Below the pieces are notes generated by a model, which was given only the letters and a program-made list of their open reading frames with translations, was not told the origin of the DNA and ran no database searches. The position numbers and the translations under genes are program-made. A stretch of DNA of 9,468 nt, from assembly GCA_001563885.1 (NCBI GenBank), contig LKMM01000077.1:1-9468 (forward strand), given 5' to 3'. The DNA is from Natrialbaceae archaeon B1-Br10_E2g27. GTDB taxonomy: Archaea; Halobacteriota; Halobacteria; Halobacteriales; Natrialbaceae. The first letter of the stretch is position 1. Each line of letters opens with the position of its first letter. Below, piece after piece: positions 1-5,796 of the stretch.

Positions 1-1191
1 ATCGTCGGGATCTGCCCGTGTCGAATCCGCACGGTCGACCAGCAGTTTGTCTAATGCACTCGCGAGTTCGGTCGGGTGGGGCAAAGCAAGCAGTTGACAG
101 CGAACGTCCGTCCCGGCGGTTTTGATCGTCGAATCGATCAGAAAGGCGTAGTTTGCATCCCGGCCGACATCGGCGATGATCGGGCTCACAATCGAGGCGG
201 CCATATCGGAGATAAACGACGGCGGTGAGTGTTTGATCGAGGTCTGTAACACGTTCGCCCAGCCGTCGACGAAGCCACTGACGATGACGTTACATAGCTC
301 CTCGAGTGCGCCACGTTCGGTGTCGCTCCACTCCTCGTCGCTTTCGATTTCCATCGGGAGTAAGGCTTCGACGCTGGCCTTAGCTGAACTCGAATCGAAC
401 AGTACGGCGAGATAGCCACTCGGCGTCCCAGTGTACTGGACGACGGCCCCGACTCGGTGGTCGTCGCCGACCTGGTCGGGAATATCGGTGATCGGGGTGA
501 AGTTCAGCCGGTTGACCTCGACGTCGGCCTCGAGGCCGGTCATCATCGAGATATTGTCGGCGGCCCGTTTCGCTCCCTGCTCGTTCATCTCGCTGAACAC
601 CTCGAGTTTCTCGAGCGAGATGCTGTCGTCTGTTCCACCTTCTAAAAGCCCCTCGAGTGAGTCGATTCTCGGGACCAGCAGGATTCGGAAATCGACGTCC
701 TCGCCGATGGCCTGGACGCGACTTCGGAACACGAAGACGTACTCCTCACCGCTCGTCGCCGTCTCCGGGAGGACATCGGTTCCGGTCCCTGCGACGTACG
801 TCGGCGGCGTAAGTTCGACTTTCGCATCGAGGTGATCGGCCCAGCCGCCGATAAAGCCGTTTACCATGATGTTGCCGACCTCGACGATTGCGCTTTGAAT
901 CCGGTCTGTGTCGTCGGTTGGAACCAGGCTGTTCGTGATCGCCGCGCGTCCGGCCTCGTCGAACGCGAGCACCGTCTCGCCCGATAACGGTTCACCGAGT
1001 TCGACACTGACGCCGGCGAACGCCCGGTCTGCAAACTCGTATTCGAGATCCGATGGCGACTGCACGGAGACATCGGTGACCTCCACCCGCGTCTCGATGC
1101 CCGTCATCTCCGAGAGGGCATCGGCTGCCGACTGTGCGCCGTCTCTGGCTAACTCGTTGTAGGTCTCGAGCGAACGGATGTCGACCTCCAT
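1..1191 (-). CDS. cheC: CheC, tandem two-domain chemotaxis phosphatase (C-terminus cut by window edge)
   Basis: The frame is open from an ATG at 1191 down to base 1 with no stop: 397 residues are visible and the end lies outside. It contains two consecutive CheC domains (about residues 5-180 and 193-382). CheC proteins dephosphorylate CheY-P and help signal adaptation in the cytoplasm. The family signature [DS]-x3-E-x2-N-x22-P is intact in domain 1 (S100, E104, N107, P130). In domain 2 it has E298, N301 and P324, but Gly294 replaces the Ser/Asp. The other pseudo-symmetric site of each domain is degenerate: E13-x2-R16 and E201-x2-E204 lack the Asn. The last visible residues (about 383-397) look like a charged linker, so the protein either ends soon or has an extra C-terminal part. 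An AGGGGGC stretch six bases before the ATG is a weak Shine-Dalgarno candidate and supports this start. Family assignment is confident; which haloarchaeal CheC paralogue it is cannot be decided. Confidence 0.93.
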   Translation of the reverse strand, partial: MEVDIRSLETYNELARDGAQSAADALSEMTGIETRVEVTDVSVQSPSDLEYEFADRAFAGVSVELGEPLSGETVLAFDEAGRAAITNSLVPTDDTDRIQSAIVEVGNIMVNGFIGGWADHLDAKVELTPPTYVAGTGTDVLPETATSGEEYVFVFRSRVQAIGEDVDFRILLVPRIDSLEGLLEGGTDDSISLEKLEVFSEMNEQGAKRAADNISMMTGLEADVEVNRLNFTPITDIPDQVGDDHRVGAVVQYTGTPSGYLAVLFDSSSAKASVEALLPMEIESDEEWSDTERGALEELCNVIVSGFVDGWANVLQTSIKHSPPSFISDMAASIVSPIIADVGRDANYAFLIDSTIKTAGTDVRCQLLALPHPTELASALDKLLVDRADSTRADPDD

Positions 1192-1246
1192 CGATCAGCC
1201 CCCTGTCGCGTGGTAGCCCGTTCGTGTCATATCCGGTACAACGGTC

Positions 1247-1281
1247 GGTTCGGTAATCTATCTTTTGGGGAGTTACCAACC
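1247..1281. promoter_or_regulatory. Dyad flanking a TATA-like box upstream of cheC
   Basis: GGTTCGGTAA at 1247-1256 pairs with TTACCAACC at 1273-1281 (nine pairs with one bulged base). The 16-base space between the arms contains, on the minus strand, AAAAGATAGA, a plausible weak TATA box. A transcript starting about 25 bases downstream (near 1235) would give cheC a leader of roughly 40 nt, consistent with its Shine-Dalgarno-like sequence. The dyad could be an operator around the cheC promoter. Both roles are inferred. Confidence 0.35.
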
Positions 1282-1329
1282 AGGCAAGCAGATTCGGTGC
1301 ATTTGGCCAAAAATATTTTCTATGAAGAA

Positions 1330-1341
1330 GATGATATCATC
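1330..1341. repeat. Perfect 12-bp palindrome GATGATATCATC
   Basis: The 12 bases read identically on both strands. The palindrome abuts the stem-loop at 1343-1379. It could be a protein-binding site or part of a structured transcript. Short palindromes of this kind also occur by chance, so no function is claimed. Confidence 0.4.
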
Positions 1342-1342
1342 G

Positions 1343-1379
1343 ATGGAGCCTGGACCTGTCACACGCTCCAGGGTTCCAT
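1343..1379. repeat. Imperfect stem-loop (12/13-bp arms)
   Basis: ATGGAGCCTGGA at 1343-1354 pairs with TCCAGGGTTCCAT at 1367-1379, allowing one bulge and one mismatch or wobble, around a 12-base loop. Such a stem is stronger than expected for a random intergenic stretch and is the core of the candidate small RNA described separately. Confidence 0.45.
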
Positions 1380-1438
1380 TCCCTGTTCAGCACGCTGTTA
1401 CGTCCAGCATCCACCCCCACCCGCGGACCGAGAAGAGA

Positions 1439-1444
1439 TATATA
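1439..1444. promoter_or_regulatory. TATATA box in intergenic region
   Basis: TATATA within GATATATACC is the clearest TATA element of the 370-base gap. It is symmetric and so could serve either strand: minus (start near 1414) or plus (start near 1468, leading through the hairpin at 1499-1544 and antisense into the membrane-protein gene). Confidence 0.35.
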
Positions 1445-1498
1445 CCAATGGTGATTTTCGACGGACGAACCCACTCGCTAGTACTCCGCCAAGCGTCG

Positions 1499-1544
1499 AC
1501 TGATGGGTCGAACCGACACCCACCGACTGGTTCGACCCATCAGT
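1499..1544 (-). terminator. Perfect 16-bp inverted repeat just downstream of the NrfD-type gene
   Basis: ACTGATGGGTCGAACC (1499-1514) is the exact reverse complement of GGTTCGACCCATCAGT (1529-1544), with a 14-base loop. The hairpin begins 17 bases after the stop codon of the minus-strand membrane-protein gene, a position suited to a transcription end or mRNA 3' stabiliser. It has no adjacent T-run on the minus strand, so it is not a textbook terminator. It is the strongest dyad in the window. Confidence 0.5.
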
Positions 1545-1561
1545 TCAGGCTTGCCAAAGCA

Positions 1562-2893
1562 CTAGTCGTGAGTGACCGTCTCTTCGTGGTCACGGAGGTG
1601 TTCGATCGCGTGGAGTTCGACGACCGGAACTATCTTCCCAACACCCAGGAAAAACAGCGTCACCATACCGATCGTCCCCGTCACCGACGCGATTTCGATC
1701 AGGCTTGGAACGTAGACCCCAGGGGTCGCGGCGTAGATTTCAAACGAGGGATGGAAAAAGCCCTCGACGACGAACAGCACCTTCTCTAAAAGCGTCGCGG
1801 TCAAGATTGCGACCGCACAGACGATAGCCCTGGGCTTGCTAAACAGCGTCGGCCGGATCGTCTGGGCGAAAATAACGGCGAGTACACCCACGACGAGACT
1901 CATCGAGAGGATATAGATCGGATGTTCGAGCGTTGCCACCCAGGCGACCTCGAGGTCGATCGGTGGGAAGAACGTGCCGGTGGCGATCTGCTGGAGTTGC
2001 AGCCATAAAAATAGCAGGGTAAAAAAGCCAAGCCACAACAGCAGTCCGCGAAAGATGTCGTCGGTGATGATGTGGTCCCAGTCATAGGCCCGTCGGAAGC
2101 CATAGGAGAGTAAGATGACGCCACTGATCGCCGACGTCAGCGCGATCGTCAGAAACTGTGGCCCCTGAACGCCGCCGAACCAGCGGGGGTAGGTCGGCAG
2201 GAGGGCAAACAGCCACGGAATTACGCCACCATGAAGCAACAGGGGTGCCATGATGATGATCGCAAGCGCAAGCCACCAGACCATCCGCTGGACGACCGGA
2301 TCCTCGCGTTCGGTGTAACCGATCGTCAGCAGGTCATAAATCGGACTGAAGCGACTCGGTAGCTCACCCCGGAGTCGGCTTACGTCATACCTGAGTGTCA
2401 AACCGAGATAGGTCGCCGTCAGCACGAAGTAGGCCGTGATGACGGTCACGTCCCAGACGAGCGGCGAGTTGTTGATCGTGATATGGTAGTGGCCGACGAT
2501 GCTCGTCACCATCCGGTCGGGTCGGCCGAGGTGGACGATGATGTAAAAACCGGCCGCCGAAAGGCCGGCGAGTGTCAACAGCTCCGCGAGCCGGGCGACG
2601 GGCATGTACCGGTCCATCCCCAACAGCCGAACGGCCGCAGAGAGGATAATCCCGCCGTGGGCGATGCCGACCCACCAGATGAACGCACCGATGTAGACGC
2701 CCCAGGTGACGCCGCCGCCGGATCCCCAATCTGAGAGGCCGGTAACGACCATCCCCTCCCAGAGCTGGTAGAGCCAGCCGAGGATAAACAGCCCAAACGC
2801 CAGCCCGGCGATGGCCACAAGCGCGTAGTACGTCCTCGAGGTCTGGCGTAACGGTCGGAGAATATCGGCTTCGCGTGGCGTTTTCGTACTCAT
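1562..2893 (-). CDS. NrfD/PsrC-family membrane protein, ActC/DsrP/HmeB-like (10 helices)
   Basis: This 443-residue integral membrane protein belongs to the NrfD (polysulfide reductase membrane subunit) superfamily, whose members exchange electrons with the quinone pool. About ten hydrophobic helices can be placed (near residues 22-45, 63-90, 98-121, 144-167, 203-231, 246-266, 281-305, 324-346, 353-379, 397-425), the count of the ActC/DsrP/QrcD branch rather than the eight of PsrC. Branch-like motifs are visible: GVYIGAFIWWVGIAH (65-79), HLGRP (121-125) and SPLVWD (143-148). Such proteins normally work with an Fe-S ferredoxin-like subunit and a catalytic subunit, but none is encoded nearby. 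The only redox partner in the window is the flavoprotein gene 135 bp upstream on the same strand. There is no Shine-Dalgarno before the ATG at 2893, and a 22-bp palindrome lies 31-52 bases upstream. Family confidence is high; the substrate is unknown. Confidence 0.88.
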   Translation of the reverse strand: MSTKTPREADILRPLRQTSRTYYALVAIAGLAFGLFILGWLYQLWEGMVVTGLSDWGSGGGVTWGVYIGAFIWWVGIAHGGIILSAAVRLLGMDRYMPVARLAELLTLAGLSAAGFYIIVHLGRPDRMVTSIVGHYHITINNSPLVWDVTVITAYFVLTATYLGLTLRYDVSRLRGELPSRFSPIYDLLTIGYTEREDPVVQRMVWWLALAIIIMAPLLLHGGVIPWLFALLPTYPRWFGGVQGPQFLTIALTSAISGVILLSYGFRRAYDWDHIITDDIFRGLLLWLGFFTLLFLWLQLQQIATGTFFPPIDLEVAWVATLEHPIYILSMSLVVGVLAVIFAQTIRPTLFSKPRAIVCAVAILTATLLEKVLFVVEGFFHPSFEIYAATPGVYVPSLIEIASVTGTIGMVTLFFLGVGKIVPVVELHAIEHLRDHEETVTHD

Positions 2894-2923
2894 TCGGATT
2901 CGCTCGTCGTACTGTACCCACGC

Positions 2924-2945
2924 ATGTCATATGATAGCATGACAT
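2924..2945. promoter_or_regulatory. 22-bp palindromic candidate operator before the NrfD-type gene
   Basis: ATGTCAT (2924-2930) and ATGACAT (2939-2945) are exact reverse complements separated by eight bases. On the minus strand the element contains CTATCATATG, the best TATA-like sequence near the gene (centre about 40 bases before the ATG). A dimeric regulator bound here would compete with TBP, so the layout suggests repression. If the alternative TATA (TTTATTTC, 2981-2974) is used, the palindrome would lie near the transcription start. The regulator is unknown. Confidence 0.45.
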
Positions 2946-3028
2946 CGCAGGCAGGCTCGAGGAACTCGAGGCTGAAATAAACACTCGACACGGAAGATCG
3001 AACCCGAGACCGGCAGGAAGTCGACAGC

Positions 3029-4267
3029 TTACTGTTCCTGGGCGGGTGCGAGATTGTCCAGATCGACCGACTGTTCTAAGAGGACGTCGGCCTGGTCGGC
3101 CACGACGCGCTGTTCGCGCATGAGTTGTTTGAACTTGCTCTGGGGAGAGAGATCACCGATGAGGACGCCGCCGACGATCTTGCCGTCTTTGAACGCGATG
3201 CGCCGCCATTCGGTGTCGCTGTATCGTTGTTCGGCGTGTTCGTCACCCAGCGTGGGGTGGCCAAACGAGAGAAACGGAAACTCGAAGTGAGTAATCGAAT
3301 ACGACGAGACCCACTGGAACGGTTCGACGCCGTCGTCTGCGGCCATATTGATCGCTGCCACCCGGCCCTGTTCTTTTGCCGAGCCCCACGAGCCGTTTTG
3401 GGCCTGCTCGCCGAGTAAAACGTCGTAAAATCGGGTGATGTCGCCTGCGGCGTAGACGTCCTCGACGTTCGTCTGCATGTACTCGTCGACGACGATTCCG
3501 TTTTCCTGTTCGATATCGGTGTTCTCGAGGAACTCGGTGTTAAAGGTTAGTCCGATCGCGACGCCGGCCCAGTCACACGGGTAGCGATCCCCGTTCGGAT
3601 CGACAGCGGCGACCACGTGGCCGTCGTCGTCGACCTCGAAGCGGTCGACACCGCTGTCGAAGACGGGTTCGACGCCGACGCTTCGCATGCCGTCGTGCAT
3701 GATTTCTGCGCCGTCGTTCGAAAGCGCATACCGCCACCAGCGTTCCCCACGCATCAGGTAGGTTCCGTCGACGCCCTGAGAGCCACAGACCGCAGCGAAG
3801 TCGATTCCAAGGAGGCCGGCCCCAACGATGACTGCGTCCTCGCCGTTTTCGGCGCTTTCACGAATTCGGCGGGCATCCTGAAAGGTCCAGAAGTGATGGA
3901 TGCCGTCGGCGTCGCTGTTTTCGACGGGCAGTTGCGTTGGCGTCCCACCGGAGGCGACCAGAAGTTTATCGTAGGATATGTCCTCGCCCTCGTGCGTTCG
4001 GACGATCTTCTCGTCCGTATCGACCGCCGTCACGTGTGTGTTAAGGGAGAGCTCGATCTCGCGTTCGTCGTACCACTCCTCGTCGTGGATCGAGATCGGC
4101 GCTTCGGGGAGCTTGCCTTTCGCGTGTTCTTTGATGAGGATTCGGTTGTACAGTGGCTCCCCCTCATCGGTGATGACGGTAATATCGGCCTCCGGGTCCT
4201 CTTCCCGGAGCGTCTCGGCAGCCGAACTGCCGGAGATACCGTCCCCGATGACAACGTACTGGGTCAT
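3029..4267 (-). CDS. NirB/rubredoxin-reductase-type FAD-dependent NAD(P)H oxidoreductase
   Basis: This 412-residue soluble flavoprotein belongs to the pyridine-nucleotide-disulfide oxidoreductase class I fold. The N-terminal FAD-binding motif is G8-x-G10-x2-G13, followed by LYNR (39-42) as in NirB and rubredoxin reductases. The NAD(P)H-binding motif is G149-x-G151-x2-G154 and the second FAD motif is VYAAGD (271-276). The C-terminal part (about 320-390) contains GGVLIGD (366-372), matching the segment after the flavin domains in NirB. It has only two cysteines (C161, C231), so there is no redox disulfide, and neither a Bfd-type Fe-S domain nor a sirohaem domain. It is therefore an electron-transfer flavoprotein, not a nitrite reductase by itself. 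It lies directly upstream of the NrfD-type gene on the same strand; electron transfer to it is inferred. The ATG at 4267 has no Shine-Dalgarno and sits about 26 bases from a TTTAA box. Confidence 0.85.
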   Translation of the reverse strand: MTQYVVIGDGISGSSAAETLREEDPEADITVITDEGEPLYNRILIKEHAKGKLPEAPISIHDEEWYDEREIELSLNTHVTAVDTDEKIVRTHEGEDISYDKLLVASGGTPTQLPVENSDADGIHHFWTFQDARRIRESAENGEDAVIVGAGLLGIDFAAVCGSQGVDGTYLMRGERWWRYALSNDGAEIMHDGMRSVGVEPVFDSGVDRFEVDDDGHVVAAVDPNGDRYPCDWAGVAIGLTFNTEFLENTDIEQENGIVVDEYMQTNVEDVYAAGDITRFYDVLLGEQAQNGSWGSAKEQGRVAAINMAADDGVEPFQWVSSYSITHFEFPFLSFGHPTLGDEHAEQRYSDTEWRRIAFKDGKIVGGVLIGDLSPQSKFKQLMREQRVVADQADVLLEQSVDLDNLAPAQEQ

Positions 4268-4290
4268 AATCGGATGGTTCGTAATGCGGG

Positions 4291-4296
4291 TTAAAG
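4291..4296 (-). promoter_or_regulatory. TATA box of the flavoprotein gene
   Basis: CTTTAA on the minus strand is centred about 26 bases before the ATG at 4267, so transcription would begin at or next to the start codon. This agrees with the absence of a Shine-Dalgarno sequence. Confidence 0.5.
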
Positions 4297-4395
4297 TGGG
4301 TTGCTATCTCGTCTATTTTTCGGCTTTCGATAAACCGTTCGACGAATTGTCAGTTGCTCGTCTCTTTGACGACGTCGAGAGCTCAGCTATTAGTA

Positions 4396-4404
4396 TTTTT
4401 ATAC
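4396..4404 (+). promoter_or_regulatory. Candidate TATA box for the MFS gene
   Basis: TTTTTATAC lies inside GTATTTTTATAC, whose ends are self-complementary, so it could also act on the other strand. A start near 4428 would leave about 48 nt of leader before the ATG at 4476. Confidence 0.35.
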
Positions 4405-4475
4405 GCTCAGAACAGACAACCAGCCACAGCTTTCCAAGCGGCTAAGTAGTCGGGTCGTCGGGCTATTATCAGAGT

Positions 4476-5735
4476 ATGGAGTCGAACGACAGATCGATCG
4501 CCGGCTTTACCATGGCGGGCCACGCGCTGGTCCACTGGTTCGAGACGTCGATTCCGATCTTTCTGGTGGTCTGGCTCGCCGAATTCGACGTCGGCGTCGC
4601 CCTGCTTGGATTAGTCGTCGCACTCGGCTACGCACCGTTCGGACTCGGCGCACTTCCTGCAGGCATCCTCGCAGACCGGTACGGTCCGAAACGGCTCGTC
4701 CTCATCTGTCTGGCCGGGATGACGCTTGCGTTTTTCGTCCTCGCACTCGGTAACTCGATCTACGCCGTCGCCATCGGCCTCGTTTGCTGGGGCGTCGCCG
4801 CGAGCATCTACCATCCCGCCGGATTAGCGCTGATCAGCACCGGCGTCGAGGACCGAGGTACTGTCTTCGCCTGGCACGGCATCGCCGGCAACGCCGGCAT
4901 TGCACTCGGCCCGTTCGTCACCGCAACGCTGCTTATTTTCCTCGAGTGGCAACTCGTCGCCGCCTTGCTGGCCGTCCCTGGCCTGTTCGCGCTTGGCTAC
5001 GGTCTTAGCGCCGAATTCGACTCCACTGCCGCAGTCGACGATGCAGTCGACGCCGGCCCCACGGAGGCGCTTTCGGTGGCGGAACTGCTCACAAACTCCC
5101 GGGCACTGTTCGCAAGCGCCTTCGCCATCGTCTTCGTCATCGTCACCTTCGAAGGACTCTACTACCGCGGCATGCTCACGTACCTTCCCGAGATTCTCCA
5201 CGGGCTGCCCGCGATGGAGGCTATTGCCCTGCCAGATAGTCTCGAGGGGATCGAGCCGGCCGACTACATCTACGTTGGCTTACTCGTCGTCGGGATGGCT
5301 GGCCAGTACGCCGGTGGCAAACTCACCAACCGGCTCCCGCCAGCCCGGGGACTCGCTGCCCTCTTCGGTATCCTGACGATACTTGCAGTCGCGTTCATCC
5401 CCGTCACTGGAATGGGGCTTGGAGCAATCATCGCCCTCTGTGGCGTCTTCGGCTTCGTTCTCTTTGCCATCCAGCCGTTCTATCAGGACGCCGTGGCCGT
5501 CTACACACCAGCAGACACCCGCGGGCTGTCTTACGGCTACACCTATCTCGGCGAGTTCGGCTTCGGTGCCGCCAGTATCGCGATCGGTGGCTACGTCCTC
5601 GGCGGCTTCTCGCTTGCGACCTTTTTCGCCGTCATCGCGTCGTTTGCACTCGTCGGGACGGTTCTATCGACCGCCCTCGCGGCCGGTCTTGCCCGATTCG
5701 TCGACGCTGACCGGCCGGTTGACGTCGATTCGTAG
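4476..5735 (+). CDS. MFS transporter, fosmidomycin-resistance (Fsr)-like
   Basis: This 419-residue polytopic membrane protein has the 12-helix layout of the major facilitator superfamily, split into two halves by a charged loop (about 180-205). The signature loop between helices 2 and 3 is present as G63-x3-D67-R68-x-G70-x-K72-R73. The N-terminal segment with His16 and His20 (GHALVHW), and the helix-4 segment ending YHPAG (112-116), resemble the Fsr-type exporter subfamily, which is annotated as drug or metabolite efflux driven by ion gradients. The substrate cannot be read from sequence. A long loop (about 240-262) before helix 8 is hydrophilic and could face outside. The gene ends 61 bases before the transducer start on the same strand, so read-through is possible, although the transducer has its own TATA-like box. 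Confidence 0.85.
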   Translation: MESNDRSIAGFTMAGHALVHWFETSIPIFLVVWLAEFDVGVALLGLVVALGYAPFGLGALPAGILADRYGPKRLVLICLAGMTLAFFVLALGNSIYAVAIGLVCWGVAASIYHPAGLALISTGVEDRGTVFAWHGIAGNAGIALGPFVTATLLIFLEWQLVAALLAVPGLFALGYGLSAEFDSTAAVDDAVDAGPTEALSVAELLTNSRALFASAFAIVFVIVTFEGLYYRGMLTYLPEILHGLPAMEAIALPDSLEGIEPADYIYVGLLVVGMAGQYAGGKLTNRLPPARGLAALFGILTILAVAFIPVTGMGLGAIIALCGVFGFVLFAIQPFYQDAVAVYTPADTRGLSYGYTYLGEFGFGAASIAIGGYVLGGFSLATFFAVIASFALVGTVLSTALAAGLARFVDADRPVDVDS

Positions 5736-5752
5736 TTATCAAGAACGATAAC
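5735..5752. promoter_or_regulatory. GTTATC-N6-GATAAC dyad upstream of the transducer gene
   Basis: GTTATC (5735-5740, starting at the last base of the MFS stop codon) is the exact reverse complement of GATAAC (5747-5752). It ends 12 bases before the TATA-like box at 5764, where archaeal activators or repressors commonly bind next to the BRE. Function is inferred. Confidence 0.3.
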
Positions 5753-5763
5753 CGTGGATCACA

Positions 5764-5771
5764 TTTATGTA
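5764..5771 (+). promoter_or_regulatory. TATA-like box of the transducer gene
   Basis: TTTATGTA is centred about 30 bases before the ATG at 5797. Transcription would begin within a few bases of the start codon, in line with the lack of a Shine-Dalgarno sequence. Confidence 0.4.
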
Positions 5772-5796
5772 TTGAGCAGGTCACCCTTCGATATCT

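Larger units (their letters stand above)
1309..1414 (-). ncRNA. Candidate structured small RNA (speculative)
   Basis: On the minus strand a TATATA box at 1444-1439 predicts transcription starting near 1414. The transcript would fold the stem-loop at 1379-1343, then the palindrome at 1341-1330, and reach a run of five T (1313-1309) typical of archaeal termination. It has no reading frame longer than a few codons. This order of elements (promoter, hairpin, U-run) suggests an RNA of about 105 nt in the leader region of cheC, but the same elements could be the cheC leader itself or a plus-strand promoter. No known RNA family is recognised. Confidence 0.22.
1192..1561. other. 370-base non-coding region between nrfD-type gene and cheC
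   Basis: No convincing protein-coding frame is present: short plus-strand frames here lack acidic haloarchaeal composition and run antisense into the neighbouring gene. The stretch is more AT-rich in parts than its surroundings and holds four dyads (1247-1281, 1330-1341, 1343-1379, 1499-1544), a TATATA box (1439-1444) usable on either strand, and an A5TAT4 run (1309-1319). It must hold the 3' end of the membrane-protein mRNA and the cheC promoter. The number of structured elements leaves room for a small RNA. Confidence 0.75.
4268..4475. promoter_or_regulatory. Divergent promoter region, flavoprotein / MFS transporter
   Basis: This 208-base gap separates a minus-strand from a plus-strand gene, so both promoters lie here. 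For the minus gene, CTTTAA (4296-4291) is about 26 bases from the ATG, the leaderless spacing. For the plus gene, TTTTTATAC (4396-4404) predicts a leader near 48 nt; CTAAGTAG (4442-4449) is a weaker alternative at leaderless distance. GCTCAG occurs at 4381-4386 and 4405-4410, flanking the T-rich box as a direct repeat. No coding frame is credible here. Confidence 0.6.

Noticed and set aside
1529..1544. GGTTCGACC resembling a tRNA T-arm
   Set aside because: No matching acceptor stem, D-arm or anticodon arm can be laid around it; the sequence is one arm of the 16-bp hairpin.
1265..1789. 174-codon plus-strand frame covering the intergenic region and the 3' end of the NrfD-type gene
   Set aside because: It runs antisense through a clear membrane-protein gene, contains the perfect hairpin, and its product is basic and featureless.
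2385..2984. 199-codon minus-strand frame overlapping the NrfD-type gene in another frame
   Set aside because: Its body is an Arg/Pro-rich off-frame reading of the transmembrane gene; the upstream part crosses the promoter palindrome.
3617..4294. 225-codon plus-strand frame opposite the flavoprotein gene
   Set aside because: It is a shadow of GC-rich codon structure. The opposite strand carries clear FAD and NAD(P)H motifs, and this frame has no recognisable features.
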